From Halioglobus japonicus (GTDB lineage: Bacteria > Pseudomonadota > Gammaproteobacteria > Pseudomonadales > Halieaceae): a DNA stretch of 64,000 nt. Both the position numbers and the translations under genes were made by a program. Where the stretch lies: positions 222,075 to 286,074 of the forward strand of contig CACSIL010000034.1 of assembly GCA_902705825.1 (NCBI GenBank), given 5' to 3'. This document shows, piece by piece, positions 1-9,660 of this stretch. How positions within the stretch are numbered: position 1 is the first letter of the stretch; each line of letters begins with the position of its first letter. Under the pieces are notes generated by a model. That model ran no database searches and was not told the origin of the DNA. It worked only from the letters and a program-made list of their open reading frames with translations.

Positions 1-1915
1 CGACGACACGGCAGAGCTCAGCCAGGTTGTCCTCATTGCTGGTATCGGGTGGGTGGCCGGGGAAGCGTCCGTCAATATGGCAGTTCAGCCGCTCGACTTC
101 ACAACCGAGTTCTTCAAACAGCTTGGGAGCCAGTTCACTGGTGGCACCATTGCCCGCATCTATCACAATCTTCAGGGGCACAGCGATAGCGATGTCGTGC
201 AAAACCTCCTCTTTATACGCAGGGACGATATCCTCGCGTACCATTCGCCCACTGCCGGAGCTGAATGTACCTGCGCGTATTCGCTCTCGAATCTCTCTGA
301 TGCCGCCTGCCGCGATGGTTTGCTGATTCAGTACAATTTTCAGCCCATTGTGTTCGGCGGGATTGTGGCTGCCCGTTATCATGATGCCGGAGCGGCAGTT
401 CAGGTGTCGTGTGGCAAAATACAGCAGCGGGGTTGGCACCAGGCCGATGTCGATAACATCCCTTCCTGTCTCCATCAGTGCGCGCACCACCGCGGATTTG
501 ATACGGGGGCTGGATGTGCGCCCGTCACACCCTACTATCAGCGATTGTTCACCCATTTCACCCGCAATGCTGCCGATGGCGCGAGCAATGTGGGTAATCA
601 GCTCATCGGTCAGCTCGGTTTCGGCGTTGCCGCGAATATCATAGGCGCGAAATACATGTTCTGGGACACCCGCTTCAGCTTCGGGAGCGGCGGTTTCAGC
701 CACACCGCTATCGGCGATATCCAGGTCCAGATCCAGCACATCGTCATCATCGAGCATGTTTTTGGATTGGAACAGCGGGTTGGTGAACTCCGTGCTCGCC
801 GTGGTGGTGGGGCGCGGCTCTTCATGAACAGGTTGTGGCGCCGAACTTGCAGTGCTCTGTCGCAGGGCGCGCAGGGTGGCGCGACGCAGTTGCTTGGCCA
901 GTGGCACCAGTTCCGGCACTGTCAGGTTCAGAGGGCTTTTCTGGTCTGCCGCTGCTATCACCAGCTCGATTTCGGCATCCAGCTTTCGGGGGAATAAAAT
1001 TAACACGATAGACAGTGACGCGAATGCTGCCAGCACCAGCAGGGCCAGTAGCGTATAGAGCGGAACCGGGTCGATACTCAGTGTACTTAGCAATTCATCA
1101 GAAGGGCTGAACGATATACGCCACGAAGTATCTGGAATGTCGGCGTAGCGGGTGCCGGGGCCGACTGATGCGCGGCCGTTTTCGGCGATAACATCCACGC
1201 GGTCCTGCCCGCCTGGCGTAGTGAATAGTTGCTCCAGTGCGAAGCGGCCATGGGATTCCCCCAGCGGTTTCAGTTGCCTGGCTATCTCTTCATTGTCCAT
1301 CGTTGCGAGGATTACTGCCCAGCGATCCTCGATACGGGGGTGGGTCACTCTTGCCGCCAGGGAGGTCAGCCACCGATCCTCAAATTTGTATGCCTCCGGC
1401 TGTGTTTCTTCCCCTTCGCTGGTGCGCCGTACAAGATCGACTTCGATATGATTTCGTAAACCCTGATTGCCCTCAGAAAAGTCAGCGGTGCCCATTTCGC
1501 CAATCGGGATAATTCTTAAACTGGTCACTTCCGGAAAATAATCCAGCATGGCCTTTTCCACCAGAGGGAGGTCATCAGCTGATTTGCTTGCTATGGCGGA
1601 AAGCGCGAGCGGAGACAAGGCTGCGCTTTGTATACGGGTTTGTATTTGTGAAAACAGGCGGTGGATGATCGTCGCCTGTTCCAGAGCAAAGGACGATGAA
1701 ATTCGATCAACCTGTTGTTCTTGCAGATAGGGCTGCCGCGCAAATAACAAATAGGCAAAGGCCAGTAACACCGGAACCAGAATGGCCGTCAGTGCAATGC
1801 CGCCGATTCTTTGCAACGCATTCCCCCTGGCGTTGATACCCTGAGGGCTATTGGTAACAGCCTTCTTGGGAGCATTGTCTTTGGGGGCTTTTTTAAATTT
1901 TTTAAACTTCAGCAT
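1..1915 (-). CDS. algC: AlgC phosphomannomutase/phosphoglucomutase with N-terminal membrane domain (partial, C-terminus off the left edge)
   Basis: About 638 codons are present and the gene continues past position 1. AlgC interconverts mannose-6-P/mannose-1-P and glucose-6-P/glucose-1-P for exopolysaccharide and LPS precursors. The enzyme domain starts near residue 422 with FRAYDIRG. It carries the phosphoserine loop TGSHNP, with Ser about residue 516, and ends in the window at the sugar-binding start GRFPGHPPDTSNEDN. The first 400 residues are an extension: a lysine-rich cytoplasmic start, a membrane segment about residues 33-50 (GGIALTAILVPVLLAFAYLL), a likely periplasmic domain, a second membrane segment (LYTLLALLVLAAFASLSIVLIL) and an acidic linker. 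Long AlgC forms of this kind are known in Pseudomonas and relatives. It lies downstream of coaBC on the same strand, 155 bases away. The ATG at 1915 is preceded only by a weak ribosome-binding sequence. Confidence 0.93.
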   Translation of the reverse strand, partial: MLKFKKFKKAPKDNAPKKAVTNSPQGINARGNALQRIGGIALTAILVPVLLAFAYLLFARQPYLQEQQVDRISSSFALEQATIIHRLFSQIQTRIQSAALSPLALSAIASKSADDLPLVEKAMLDYFPEVTSLRIIPIGEMGTADFSEGNQGLRNHIEVDLVRRTSEGEETQPEAYKFEDRWLTSLAARVTHPRIEDRWAVILATMDNEEIARQLKPLGESHGRFALEQLFTTPGGQDRVDVIAENGRASVGPGTRYADIPDTSWRISFSPSDELLSTLSIDPVPLYTLLALLVLAAFASLSIVLILFPRKLDAEIELVIAAADQKSPLNLTVPELVPLAKQLRRATLRALRQSTASSAPQPVHEEPRPTTTASTEFTNPLFQSKNMLDDDDVLDLDLDIADSGVAETAAPEAEAGVPEHVFRAYDIRGNAETELTDELITHIARAIGSIAGEMGEQSLIVGCDGRTSSPRIKSAVVRALMETGRDVIDIGLVPTPLLYFATRHLNCRSGIMITGSHNPAEHNGLKIVLNQQTIAAGGIREIRERIRAGTFSSGSGRMVREDIVPAYKEEVLHDIAIAVPLKIVIDAGNGATSELAPKLFEELGCEVERLNCHIDGRFPGHPPDTSNEDNLAELCRVV

Positions 1916-2070
1916 TCACCGAGCCAGTCTACACGTCCATGATGCGATGATATTACATAGTAGTGGTCGCTCAAACGGGCATATTCCCTTTAGTTGTGTT
2001 GCCCGTGCCGATAGTGGCCGGCCAGTGCTACGAGCATGTGCGCTTAGACGTGAGATAGTCGGCTCTATGG

Positions 2071-3261
2071 TCAGGAGTGTTGGGCAATCAAATGTACGAT
2101 CTGTCGCGCTATTGTTGTTTTGTTCGCGCGCTCTATGGTTTGCTCACCGTCGGGCCACAGTACCGTGACGGCATTTTCATCACTGTTAAAGCCAATGGAT
2201 TGGTCGGCTACGTCGTTGGCGACGATCATATCCAGGCCCTTGCGCTGCATTTTGTCTCTGGCATAGGCCAGCACGTCGTTGGTCTCTGCGGCAAAGCCAA
2301 CGGTATAGGGCTTTTGCTCATGGGATGCCACGGTAGCAACAATATCCGGATTACGCACCATTTGCAGGGTCACTTCCTCTGGTCCTTTCTTGATTTTCTG
2401 GTTTTGAACCGTGGCGGGGCGGTAGTCAGCTACCGCTGCGCAGGCGATAAAAATATCGCAATCCGGTAATAACTGAAGACACTGATCCAGCATTTCTTCA
2501 GCACTCTGCACGTTCAGCACCTGGGTGTGCTCTGGGGCGGCCAGGTTCACCGGACCACTGACCAGTGTCGTGATTGCACCGGCATCGACCGCCGCCTGCG
2601 CGAGGGCGTAGCCCATTTTCCCTGAGCTGTTGTTTGAGATATAGCGCACCGGGTCGAGTGCTTCGCGAGTTGGGCCGGCGGTGATGACGATACGTTTGCC
2701 GGCCAGCTCTCCCGAGGTAAATAAACCGCCGGCTGCATCGGCAATCACCTCTGGTGCTTCCATGCGGCCGGGGCCAATATCGCCACAGGCCTGCAGGCCA
2801 GCCTCGGGGCCCACTATCTTTACGCCTCTTTCCACCAGGGTGTTGATATTGGCGGCTGTGGCCTGGTCCTTCCACATTTGCTGGTTCATAGCCGGGGCCA
2901 GCATCATCGGCGCAGCGGTGGCAAGTGCCACCGTTGTCAGCAGGTCGTCGGCCCGGCCAGCACTGAGGCGCGAAATCAGGTCGGCGGTCGCTGGAGCTAT
3001 CAATAGTGCATCCGCCCAGCGCGCCAGTTCGATATGTCCCATACCGAGTTCGGCGCGCTCATCCAGCAGTTCGGTGTGTACAGGGTTGCCGGATAGGGCC
3101 TGCAGGGTTAACGGTGTAATAAATTCCTGTGCACCGTGCGTCATGATGACGCGCACCTTGGCACCGCGTTCTTGCAAAGCCCGGACCAACTCTGCAGATT
3201 TGTACGCGGCGATGCCGCCGCTGACACCGAGCAGAATATTGCGATTGAAAAGATGTGCCAT
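2071..3261 (-). CDS. coaBC: Bifunctional phosphopantothenoylcysteine decarboxylase / phosphopantothenate-cysteine ligase CoaBC (Dfp)
   Basis: Two steps of coenzyme A synthesis in one 396-residue protein. The N-terminal CoaC flavoprotein half shows GVSGGIAAYKS (12-22), the catalytic His76 in MGHIELARWAD, PAMNQQMW (123-130) and the reactive Cys159 in ACGDIGPGRM. The C-terminal CoaB half starts about residue 190 with VITAGPTRE, then NNSSGKMG and the KIKK motif at 289-292 of the ligase active site. Length and motifs match the gammaproteobacterial enzyme. It is divergent from radC, as in many relatives. The dut gene that usually follows directly is not here; algC comes next instead. Confidence 0.97.
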   Translation of the reverse strand: MAHLFNRNILLGVSGGIAAYKSAELVRALQERGAKVRVIMTHGAQEFITPLTLQALSGNPVHTELLDERAELGMGHIELARWADALLIAPATADLISRLSAGRADDLLTTVALATAAPMMLAPAMNQQMWKDQATAANINTLVERGVKIVGPEAGLQACGDIGPGRMEAPEVIADAAGGLFTSGELAGKRIVITAGPTREALDPVRYISNNSSGKMGYALAQAAVDAGAITTLVSGPVNLAAPEHTQVLNVQSAEEMLDQCLQLLPDCDIFIACAAVADYRPATVQNQKIKKGPEEVTLQMVRNPDIVATVASHEQKPYTVGFAAETNDVLAYARDKMQRKGLDMIVANDVADQSIGFNSDENAVTVLWPDGEQTIERANKTTIARQIVHLIAQHS

Positions 3262-3353
3262 TTGCGCGCTCTATCTGGGAGGATAACCGGGTGGAAGATA
3301 CCACTGTGACGCAGTATTTGACACTGTGTGACAGGAGCTCAGGGAGGAGCACT

Positions 3354-4028
3354 ATGAGTATTGCCCGCTGGATACCGGGGGAAGGCCCACGGGATAAATT
3401 GCTGGAGCGCGGTGCGGCGTCCCTGTCGGATGCGGAGTTACTCGCGGTATTGCTTCACACCGGTTACCGGGATTGCAACGCGCTGGATATGGCGCGCGGC
3501 CTGCTGACAGAGTTCAGTGGTATCGGCGGGCTGATGCGCGCGCCACAGGGCAATCTGTTGGGTTGCCCGGGCGTCGGACCGGCGAAATACGCACGGTTAC
3601 GTGCCGCCATGGAGCTGGCCTGTCGCCAGGCTTTGCAAACGGCATGCAAGGGTGATGTGTTGAGCAGCCCGAGCGATACACGGCGCTTTTTGCAGTACCA
3701 CCTGGGCAGCCGTGACAGAGAAGTATTCACCTGTCTTTTTCTGGATAGCCAGCACCGCGTGCAGCGTTGTGAAGATCTGTTTTTTGGCACCCTCGATGGC
3801 GCGGCTGTCTACCCGCGTGAGGTCGCTGTCAGGGCGCTGCAATACGGTGCTGCTGCGGTGATATTCGCACATAACCACCCTTCCGGGGTGGCCGAGCCAA
3901 GCAGTGCGGATCGGCGCATCACCGAGCGCTTGTGCTCTGCTCTCTCACTGCTGGATATCAGGGTACTGGATCATATTATTGTAGGCAGTGGCCGTGAGTA
4001 CTCGTTTGCCGAGGAAGGGCTCTTATAA
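3354..4028 (+). CDS. radC: RadC/YicR family JAB domain protein
   Basis: 224-residue RadC family protein. An N-terminal helix-hairpin-helix region (about 60-85, GCPGVGPAKYARL) is followed by an MPN/JAMM metalloprotease-like domain. Its zinc motif is complete: His173 and His175 in AHNHPSG, and Asp186. The cellular role is not settled; the old DNA-repair assignment of radC was withdrawn. The start at 3354 is chosen because GGGAGGA lies 6-12 bases upstream and the sequence MSIARWIPGEGPRDKLL matches the usual N-terminus. An in-frame start about 100 bases further upstream would add an unlikely tail and run into the coaBC promoter region. Confidence 0.93.
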   Translation: MSIARWIPGEGPRDKLLERGAASLSDAELLAVLLHTGYRDCNALDMARGLLTEFSGIGGLMRAPQGNLLGCPGVGPAKYARLRAAMELACRQALQTACKGDVLSSPSDTRRFLQYHLGSRDREVFTCLFLDSQHRVQRCEDLFFGTLDGAAVYPREVAVRALQYGAAAVIFAHNHPSGVAEPSSADRRITERLCSALSLLDIRVLDHIIVGSGREYSFAEEGLL

Positions 4029-4211
4029 GCGCAGCGCTAATATATTCAGTACGGCATGACTCTAGCCAAATTCTTCTGTGCAAGACTGAGCAGCGCACTT
4101 GGTAGTGCGCACCACATAGAGTGGCTCCTCTCTTGTTAGGGGGCTTTCTGGAACTCGGACTTCGCGCTAGTGGGGGAAGGCAAGCTCAAGGTTTTCCCAA
4201 GTTTACATCGC

Positions 4212-4240
4212 TTGCTATACGCCGGTTGTTCTGGTATAAA
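4212..4240 (+). promoter_or_regulatory. Predicted sigma-70 promoter for rpmB-rpmG
   Basis: TTGCTA at 4212-4217 and TATAAA at 4235-4240, separated by exactly 17 bases, in the 305-base gap between radC and rpmB. Transcription would start near 4247, leaving a leader of about 87 bases before rpmB. I see nothing else clear in this gap. Confidence 0.6.
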
Positions 4241-4333
4241 GTCGCGCTCTGCGCGGCCTGGGTCTCGTTCTGACCGTCAGGCAACATCAAATTTACTGAA
4301 AATCCCGCGTGCTTTTTGGGAGAGCAAACTATC

Positions 4334-4570
4334 ATGGCTAGAGTCTGTCAGGTTACCGGCAAACGTCCGATAACAGGAAATAATGTGTCACACGCAAAGA
4401 ACCGCACCCGTCGCCGTTTTTTGCCTAACCTGCATCAGCATCGTTTCTGGCTGCAGGGCGAGAAGCGCTTCGTCACCCTGCGTGTATCAAGCAAGGGTAT
4501 GCGCGTTATCGACAAACTGGGTATTGAGCAGGTGTTGGAAGATATTCGCGCCCGCGGCGAAAAAGTTTAA
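4334..4570 (+). CDS. rpmB: 50S ribosomal protein L28 (bL28)
   Basis: 78 residues, the usual length, starting [12 protein letters not shown] and including [18 protein letters not shown]. It is a structural protein of the large ribosomal subunit. The ATG at 4334 follows GGGAGAG at about 4319-4325. A start 18 bases further upstream is open but would precede the conserved N-terminus. It is followed after 12 bases by rpmG, the standard pair, transcribed from the promoter at 4212-4240 to the terminator near 4790. Confidence 0.98.
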   Translation: MARVCQVTGKRPITGNNVSHAKNRTRRRFLPNLHQHRFWLQGEKRFVTLRVSSKGMRVIDKLGIEQVLEDIRARGEKV

Positions 4571-4582
4571 AGGAGAACTGCG

Positions 4583-4738
4583 ATGAGAGATAAGATCAGA
4601 ATGAATTCTTCCGCTGGTACAGGCCATTTCTATACCACGGATAAAAACAAGCGAACCACACCCGATAAGCTCGAAATGAAAAAGTACGACCCGGTTGCGC
4701 GCAAACACGTTATGTATAAGGAAGGCAAAATCAAGTAA
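4583..4738 (+). CDS. rpmG: 50S ribosomal protein L33 (bL33)
   Basis: 51 residues: [19 protein letters not shown], followed by [17 protein letters not shown]. This is the bL33 fold signature, with no zinc-binding cysteines, so it is the Cys-less form. Ribosome-binding site AAGGAG lies 7-12 bases upstream. Second gene of the rpmB-rpmG pair. Confidence 0.98.
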   Translation: MRDKIRMNSSAGTGHFYTTDKNKRTTPDKLEMKKYDPVARKHVMYKEGKIK

Positions 4739-4768
4739 TTGCCAGTCTGACCTGATGCACAACACACG

Positions 4769-4797
4769 AAACCCCGGCCATAAGCCGGGGTTTTTGT
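4769..4797 (+). terminator. Intrinsic terminator of rpmB-rpmG
   Basis: Stem ACCCCGGC / GCCGGGGT with loop CATAA, followed by a T-rich run (TTTTTGTTT), 31 bases after the rpmG stop. Confidence 0.9.
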
Positions 4798-4846
4798 TTG
4801 TGGGTGCAGGTTTTTACACGAGATAAAAGTAGGAAACTACGCCATT

Positions 4847-5659
4847 ATGCCCGAGTTGCCCGAAGTAGAGACAACGCGCCGGGGTGTCGAACCACACTGC
4901 CTCAATCGCACTGTTGAACAGGTCAATGTGCGCGACTCCCGCCTGCGTTGGCCGGTGCCGGATATGCTGCCTGCGACGCTCCGAGGGCAGGTGATTACCG
5001 CAGTAGATCGTAGGGGTAAGTACTTACTATTTCGAACCGCTTCCGGCAGCCTGCTGGTGCATCTGGGAATGTCCGGGTCATTGCGGGTGGTTGCCCGCGG
5101 AGACGCGCCGGGTCGGCACGACCATATTGATGTGCTGCTGGATGGCGGTGCCTGCCTGCGATATCACGATCCACGGCGCTTCGGCTGTTTTTTGTGGCAG
5201 GCGCCTGGGCAGGTGCACTCGTTGCTCAGCCATCTGGGCCCCGAGCCCCTCTCCGAGAACTTTGACGGCCAACTGTTGTATCGCCTTTCGCGCGGCCGCA
5301 AGGGACCAGTAAAGAACTTCATCATGGACGGCAAGGTGGTTGTCGGTGTTGGTAATATTTACGCTAACGAAGCGCTATTCCTGTCCGGTATTCACCCTGC
5401 CCGCGCAGCGGGTCGCATCTCGCTGGCGCGTTACCTGCGCTTGGGAGAAAATATTAAGCAAGTACTTACTTCGGCTATAGAGCAGGGTGGAACTACGCTA
5501 AGAGACTTTGTGGGCGGTGATGGCAAGCCTGGTTACTTCGCCCAGCAACTCCATGTATACGGACGGTCCGGGCAGCCGTGCGGGGCTTGCGGTGGGGTGT
5601 TGCGAGAGTTGCGGCTGGGCCAGCGCAGCAGCGTCTACTGCGTGACCTGCCAGCGCTGA
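4847..5659 (+). CDS. mutM: Formamidopyrimidine-DNA glycosylase MutM (Fpg)
   Basis: 270 residues. It removes 8-oxoguanine and FaPy lesions and nicks the abasic site. The N-terminus [13 protein letters not shown] provides the catalytic Pro2 and Glu3, with the conserved lysine at Lys58 in RRGKYLLF. The C-terminal zinc finger is intact: Cys245, Cys248, Cys265 and Cys268. The helix-two-turn-helix region ([13 protein letters not shown]) is present. The gene stands alone behind the rpmG terminator; the usual neighbour coaD is close by on the opposite strand. Confidence 0.97.
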   Translation: MPELPEVETTRRGVEPHCLNRTVEQVNVRDSRLRWPVPDMLPATLRGQVITAVDRRGKYLLFRTASGSLLVHLGMSGSLRVVARGDAPGRHDHIDVLLDGGACLRYHDPRRFGCFLWQAPGQVHSLLSHLGPEPLSENFDGQLLYRLSRGRKGPVKNFIMDGKVVVGVGNIYANEALFLSGIHPARAAGRISLARYLRLGENIKQVLTSAIEQGGTTLRDFVGGDGKPGYFAQQLHVYGRSGQPCGACGGVLRELRLGQRSSVYCVTCQR

Positions 5660-5711
5660 ACAGGCTACACTAACCGCAAAGGGGAACGGGTAGAAACCCG
5701 GGAGTGTGATC

Positions 5712-6083
5712 ATGAAAATAAGAGTTCGGGTACGTCGGGCGACAGTTGCCTTGATGGTAAGTTGTCTGCTGCTGCCGCAGCTGTTGTGGGCTGAAGAGGC
5801 CATTGACGAGAGCCCCAATGAATGGGCCATGGTTGGAGACCTGCTGGTCGCGCGGCCCCTCGGAGTTGTGCTGACGGCTGGAGGCGCAGCGGTGTGGCTG
5901 GTCAGTTTGCCGTTTACACTGCTGGCAGGTAATGCCAGTGAAGCGGCGGGCACCCTGATCGGCGGGCCGGCAGAAACGACCTTTATGCGCTGCCTCGGTT
6001 GTCGCAATACCGGTTATACCGGTAAGGATGCCGCAGCGATCAAAAGAATGAACGAAGAAAACGCAGAAGACACTGATTCCTGA
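5712..6083 (+). CDS. Conserved exported hypothetical protein
   Basis: 123 residues with a signal peptide (basic MKIRVRVRR, hydrophobic VALMVSCLLLPQLLWA, cleavage near AEE). A second hydrophobic stretch VVLTAGGAAVWLVSLPFTLLA and a short FMRCLGC motif with two cysteines follow, then an acidic tail. I recognise the general type, small envelope proteins in gammaproteobacteria, but no function. The ATG at 5712 has GGAG 7 bases upstream; an in-frame GTG two codons earlier is less well placed. It ends 30 bases before the convergent coaD. Confidence 0.75.
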   Translation: MKIRVRVRRATVALMVSCLLLPQLLWAEEAIDESPNEWAMVGDLLVARPLGVVLTAGGAAVWLVSLPFTLLAGNASEAAGTLIGGPAETTFMRCLGCRNTGYTGKDAAAIKRMNEENAEDTDS

Positions 6084-6112
6084 TGCATCGCCCGTTTTGA
6101 ACCGGGCTCCGC

Positions 6113-6688
<576 letters not shown>

Positions 6689-7288
6689 TCAGTCCGAGGC
6701 GCCGTTATTCGTGTTGCTGAATAATCGATAGGCGACGCCACTGGAAAACTTTTCGCGGTGCAGTGTCCACTGCGGCGGCACTTCAGGTGATGGCTCTGTC
6801 GCTGCAGTTTCGACGTAAATCAGCGCCGTATCGGTCAGTAACCGGGTGAGCGACAGTGATGCGCACACGGGCTCCACCAGCGCCTGGTTGAAGGGTGGGT
6901 CAATAAATACAATATCATAGGGTGTTTTGGCTTGTTGCAGGAACTTCTGCGCGGTGAGTGCGTGGCATCTGCCGGTGTCTTGCGCGTCGAGTGTGCGCAA
7001 ATGCTGATTGATTGCAGACAGGGTAGTTGGGGCGGAATCGACAAAATCACAATGGGCAGCGCCCCTGGAAAGCGCCTCCAGGCCCAGCGCACCGCTCCCG
7101 GCGAACAGGTCTGCACACCGGGCGCCCTGAATCTCGGGGGCAAGCCAGTTGAACAGGGTCTCCCGGATACGATCGCCTGTAGGCCGCAGACCTTCTGCGG
7201 GCGTAAAAGAGAGCTTGCGGCCGCGCCAACGACCGCCGATTATCCGTACTTGTCGCAGCTTTCCTCTGCGACTACCGGTTCCTGACAT
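6689..7288 (-). CDS. rsmD: 16S rRNA (guanine966-N2)-methyltransferase RsmD
   Basis: 199 residues. Rossmann-type SAM methyltransferase with motif I DLFAGSGALGLEAL (60-73) and the N6/N2-methyltransferase catalytic motif DPPF at 130-133. The N-terminal RIIGGRWRGRKL is typical of RsmD. Divergent from ftsY with 78 bases between, and upstream of coaD, a common gammaproteobacterial arrangement. Confidence 0.95.
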   Translation of the reverse strand: MSGTGSRRGKLRQVRIIGGRWRGRKLSFTPAEGLRPTGDRIRETLFNWLAPEIQGARCADLFAGSGALGLEALSRGAAHCDFVDSAPTTLSAINQHLRTLDAQDTGRCHALTAQKFLQQAKTPYDIVFIDPPFNQALVEPVCASLSLTRLLTDTALIYVETAATEPSPEVPPQWTLHREKFSSGVAYRLFSNTNNGASD

Positions 7289-7366
7289 TTCTTCGCTTTA
7301 TCCAAGGGTGTTACGATAGGCGCCTTCTTCAGGCATGCGTTATGCACACACTTTAGCACGACAACT

Positions 7367-8998
7367 ATGAAATTCTTTAAACGTAAAAAACAGGCGGAGG
7401 CCAATGAGCCTTCACCTGAGATTATCACTGACAGTGAGCAGGGCGATGATGCGAGTGAATCATCATTGCCGCAGGCTGCTATTGAGGTGCGCGAGGAAAT
7501 TCCACCGGCGCAACCCGCAGACACACCAGTAGCCGATACCCCGCAGGTTGATTCTGCCGCAAGTGAGTCCGTGGATGTTCAGGAGGCGCCGGCTGTTGAG
7601 GCCGTCGTCGAGACGGAGAAACCCGGTTTTCTGTCCCGGTTGGGCTTTAAGCGCAAAAAGCAGGTAGAGAGCACGGAGCCTTCTGCGGAACAGGCGGAAG
7701 ACAGTGAGAAGCCTGAAACTCACGACGAAGTTCCAGTGCCTGAAGTCCCGGTAGTAGAAGTTCCTGCAGCGGAAGCGCTGCCAGTAGAAACGCCACCGGT
7801 AGAAACACCACCAGTAGAAACGCCACCAGTAGAAGCTCCGCCAGTGCAAGCTCTTGCGCAGGAAAAAACCGAAGCCGTGGTTCCCACGGTGCTGCCTACT
7901 GAGGCGGCAGTGACGGAACATCCTGCGGAGGTGGTAGCGCCACCGGTCGAGGCAATGCAGGTCGACACGCCCTCGCTCGAAAGTGCCTCGGCCGCCAACG
8001 AATCAGAAACACTCGCGCCAGAAGAAACATCGCCCAAGGCAGAGAACGCTTCCGCGCAGCAGGAAAAGGCAGGCTTTTTCTCGCGCCTGCGCCGGGGCCT
8101 GGGACGCACCAGCGGCAACCTCGTGCAGGGTCTGGGAAACTTGTTTCTGGGCCGTAAGGAGATTGACGACGAACTGTTCGAGGAGCTGGAATCCCGCCTG
8201 TTGATGGCCGATGTGGGAATAGAAGCGACGCTGGATATTATCCAGCGGCTGACACAGCGCGTATCGCGCAAGGAACTGACACGTCCAGAAGCGCTACATG
8301 CCGCCTTGCGTGAAGAGCTACTGGCGCTGCTACAACCGTGTGAACAGCCTCTGGACGTAAGTGCTCATAAACCTTACGTCATCCTGATGGTCGGTGTGAA
8401 CGGTGTCGGCAAGACAACCACTATTGGCAAGTTGGCGAAGTACTATACTGAAAGTGGTCGCTCCGTGATGCTGGCTGCCGGTGACACCTTCCGCGCGGCT
8501 GCTGTCGAACAACTCCAGGTATGGGGCGAGCGCAATAATGTGCCGGTAGTGGCACAGCACACTGGCGCTGATAGCGCGTCTGTCTTGTTCGATGCGTTAC
8601 AGGCCGCACGCGCCCGCGAGGTGGACGTGTTAATCGCCGACACGGCCGGTCGATTGCACAACAAAGATAATCTTATGGAAGAACTGAAAAAAGTGGTTCG
8701 TGTGATGGGCAAGATCGATCCGTCTGCCCCCCATGAGGTGATGCTGGTGTTGGACGCCGGTACGGGGCAGAACGCTCTGGCTCAGGCTGAGAACTTTCAA
8801 CAGTGGGTGGGCGTGTCTGGCATCTCCCTGACGAAACTGGATGGCACCGCCAAGGGCGGGATTATTTTTGCGATAGCGAAAAAACTAGAGCTCCCGATCC
8901 GTTTCATTGGTGTTGGCGAAGCGGTGGAAGATCTGCGCCCATTCCAGGCAGAACAGTTTATCGAAGCCCTGTTTGATGTGGACAACGCCTCTGCATGA
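7367..8998 (+). CDS. ftsY: Signal recognition particle receptor FtsY
   Basis: 543 residues. The GTPase receptor that docks SRP-bound ribosomes at the membrane. The C-terminal NG domain has G1 GVNGVGKTT (343-351), G3 DTAGR (425-429) and TKLDG (489-493). The N-terminal 230 residues are a long acidic, Pro/Glu/Val-rich A domain, including a short tandem repeat (VETPP). The N-terminal basic patch FFKRKKQAEANEPS has a second copy near residue 85 (GFLSRLGFKRKKQVES). A third amphipathic segment (GFFSRLRRGLGRTSGN) stands just before the NG domain, suggesting multiple membrane-contact points. First gene of ftsY-ftsE-ftsX. Confidence 0.97.
   Translation: MKFFKRKKQAEANEPSPEIITDSEQGDDASESSLPQAAIEVREEIPPAQPADTPVADTPQVDSAASESVDVQEAPAVEAVVETEKPGFLSRLGFKRKKQVESTEPSAEQAEDSEKPETHDEVPVPEVPVVEVPAAEALPVETPPVETPPVETPPVEAPPVQALAQEKTEAVVPTVLPTEAAVTEHPAEVVAPPVEAMQVDTPSLESASAANESETLAPEETSPKAENASAQQEKAGFFSRLRRGLGRTSGNLVQGLGNLFLGRKEIDDELFEELESRLLMADVGIEATLDIIQRLTQRVSRKELTRPEALHAALREELLALLQPCEQPLDVSAHKPYVILMVGVNGVGKTTTIGKLAKYYTESGRSVMLAAGDTFRAAAVEQLQVWGERNNVPVVAQHTGADSASVLFDALQAARAREVDVLIADTAGRLHNKDNLMEELKKVVRVMGKIDPSAPHEVMLVLDAGTGQNALAQAENFQQWVGVSGISLTKLDGTAKGGIIFAIAKKLELPIRFIGVGEAVEDLRPFQAEQFIEALFDVDNASA
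7781..7845 (+). repeat. 15-base tandem repeat inside ftsY (about four copies)
   Basis: Consecutive near-identical 15-base units of the type CCAGTAGAAACGCCA encode V-E-T-P-P steps in the disordered A domain of FtsY. The units differ by a few bases (CGCCACCGG, CACCACCAG, CTCCGCCAG). The array is in frame and likely varies in length between strains. Confidence 0.85.
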
Positions 8999-9660
8999 TC
9001 ACCTTCGACAGGGTCAGTAAGCGCTATGCAGAAGGGCACGATGCCCTGCGTGAAATCAGCCTCCACATTGATAGCGAAGACTTTGCGTTCCTCACGGGGC
9101 ACTCCGGTGCCGGCAAGAGTACGCTGTTGCGCCTGATCATGCTTATGGAGAGACCCTCCCGAGGGCAGGTTATTGTCAATGGACAGGATCTGGCTGCGGT
9201 GCGCCCTCGCGGAATACCAAAGCTGCGTCGCGATATCGGTGTTGTGTTCCAGAATCACCGGCTGTTGTTTGACCGTACCGTCTTTGACAATGTCGCACTG
9301 CCGCTGGTGATCGCCGGTTATGAACACCGCGAAATTGGTCGCCGCGTGCGCGCTGCACTGGACAAAGTGGGCCTGCTCCATCGCGAGTGGGCTATGCCCA
9401 GAGCGCTGTCCGGTGGTGAGCAGCAGCGTGTGGGTATCGCCAGGGCGGTGGTTGGCAAGCCGAAAATACTACTGGCAGATGAGCCGACTGGAAACCTGGA
9501 CCCGGGGCTGTCTGCGGAAATCATGAACCTCTTTGAGCAGTTCAATCAGGTCGGCGTTACGGTGTTGATCGCCAGTCACGACCTGGCGCTGATTTCCCGG
9601 CTGCACCACCGTATTATTACCCTGCAGCAGGGCTATCTGGTCAGTGGGAGCTCTCAGTGA
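8995..9660 (+). CDS. ftsE: Cell division ATP-binding protein FtsE
   Basis: 221 residues, ABC ATPase partner of FtsX. The FtsEX complex signals from the divisome to periplasmic cell-wall hydrolase activation. Walker A GHSGAGKS (35-42), signature LSGGEQQR (138-145) and Walker B ILLADEP (158-164) are intact. The start ATGA overlaps the ftsY stop by four bases, indicating translational coupling. Confidence 0.97.
   Translation: MITFDRVSKRYAEGHDALREISLHIDSEDFAFLTGHSGAGKSTLLRLIMLMERPSRGQVIVNGQDLAAVRPRGIPKLRRDIGVVFQNHRLLFDRTVFDNVALPLVIAGYEHREIGRRVRAALDKVGLLHREWAMPRALSGGEQQRVGIARAVVGKPKILLADEPTGNLDPGLSAEIMNLFEQFNQVGVTVLIASHDLALISRLHHRIITLQQGYLVSGSSQ

Noticed and set aside
53-997. Long plus-strand open frame of 314 codons
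   Set aside because: It is the antisense shadow of algC; the minus frame contains all AlgC motifs and the plus product resembles no protein.
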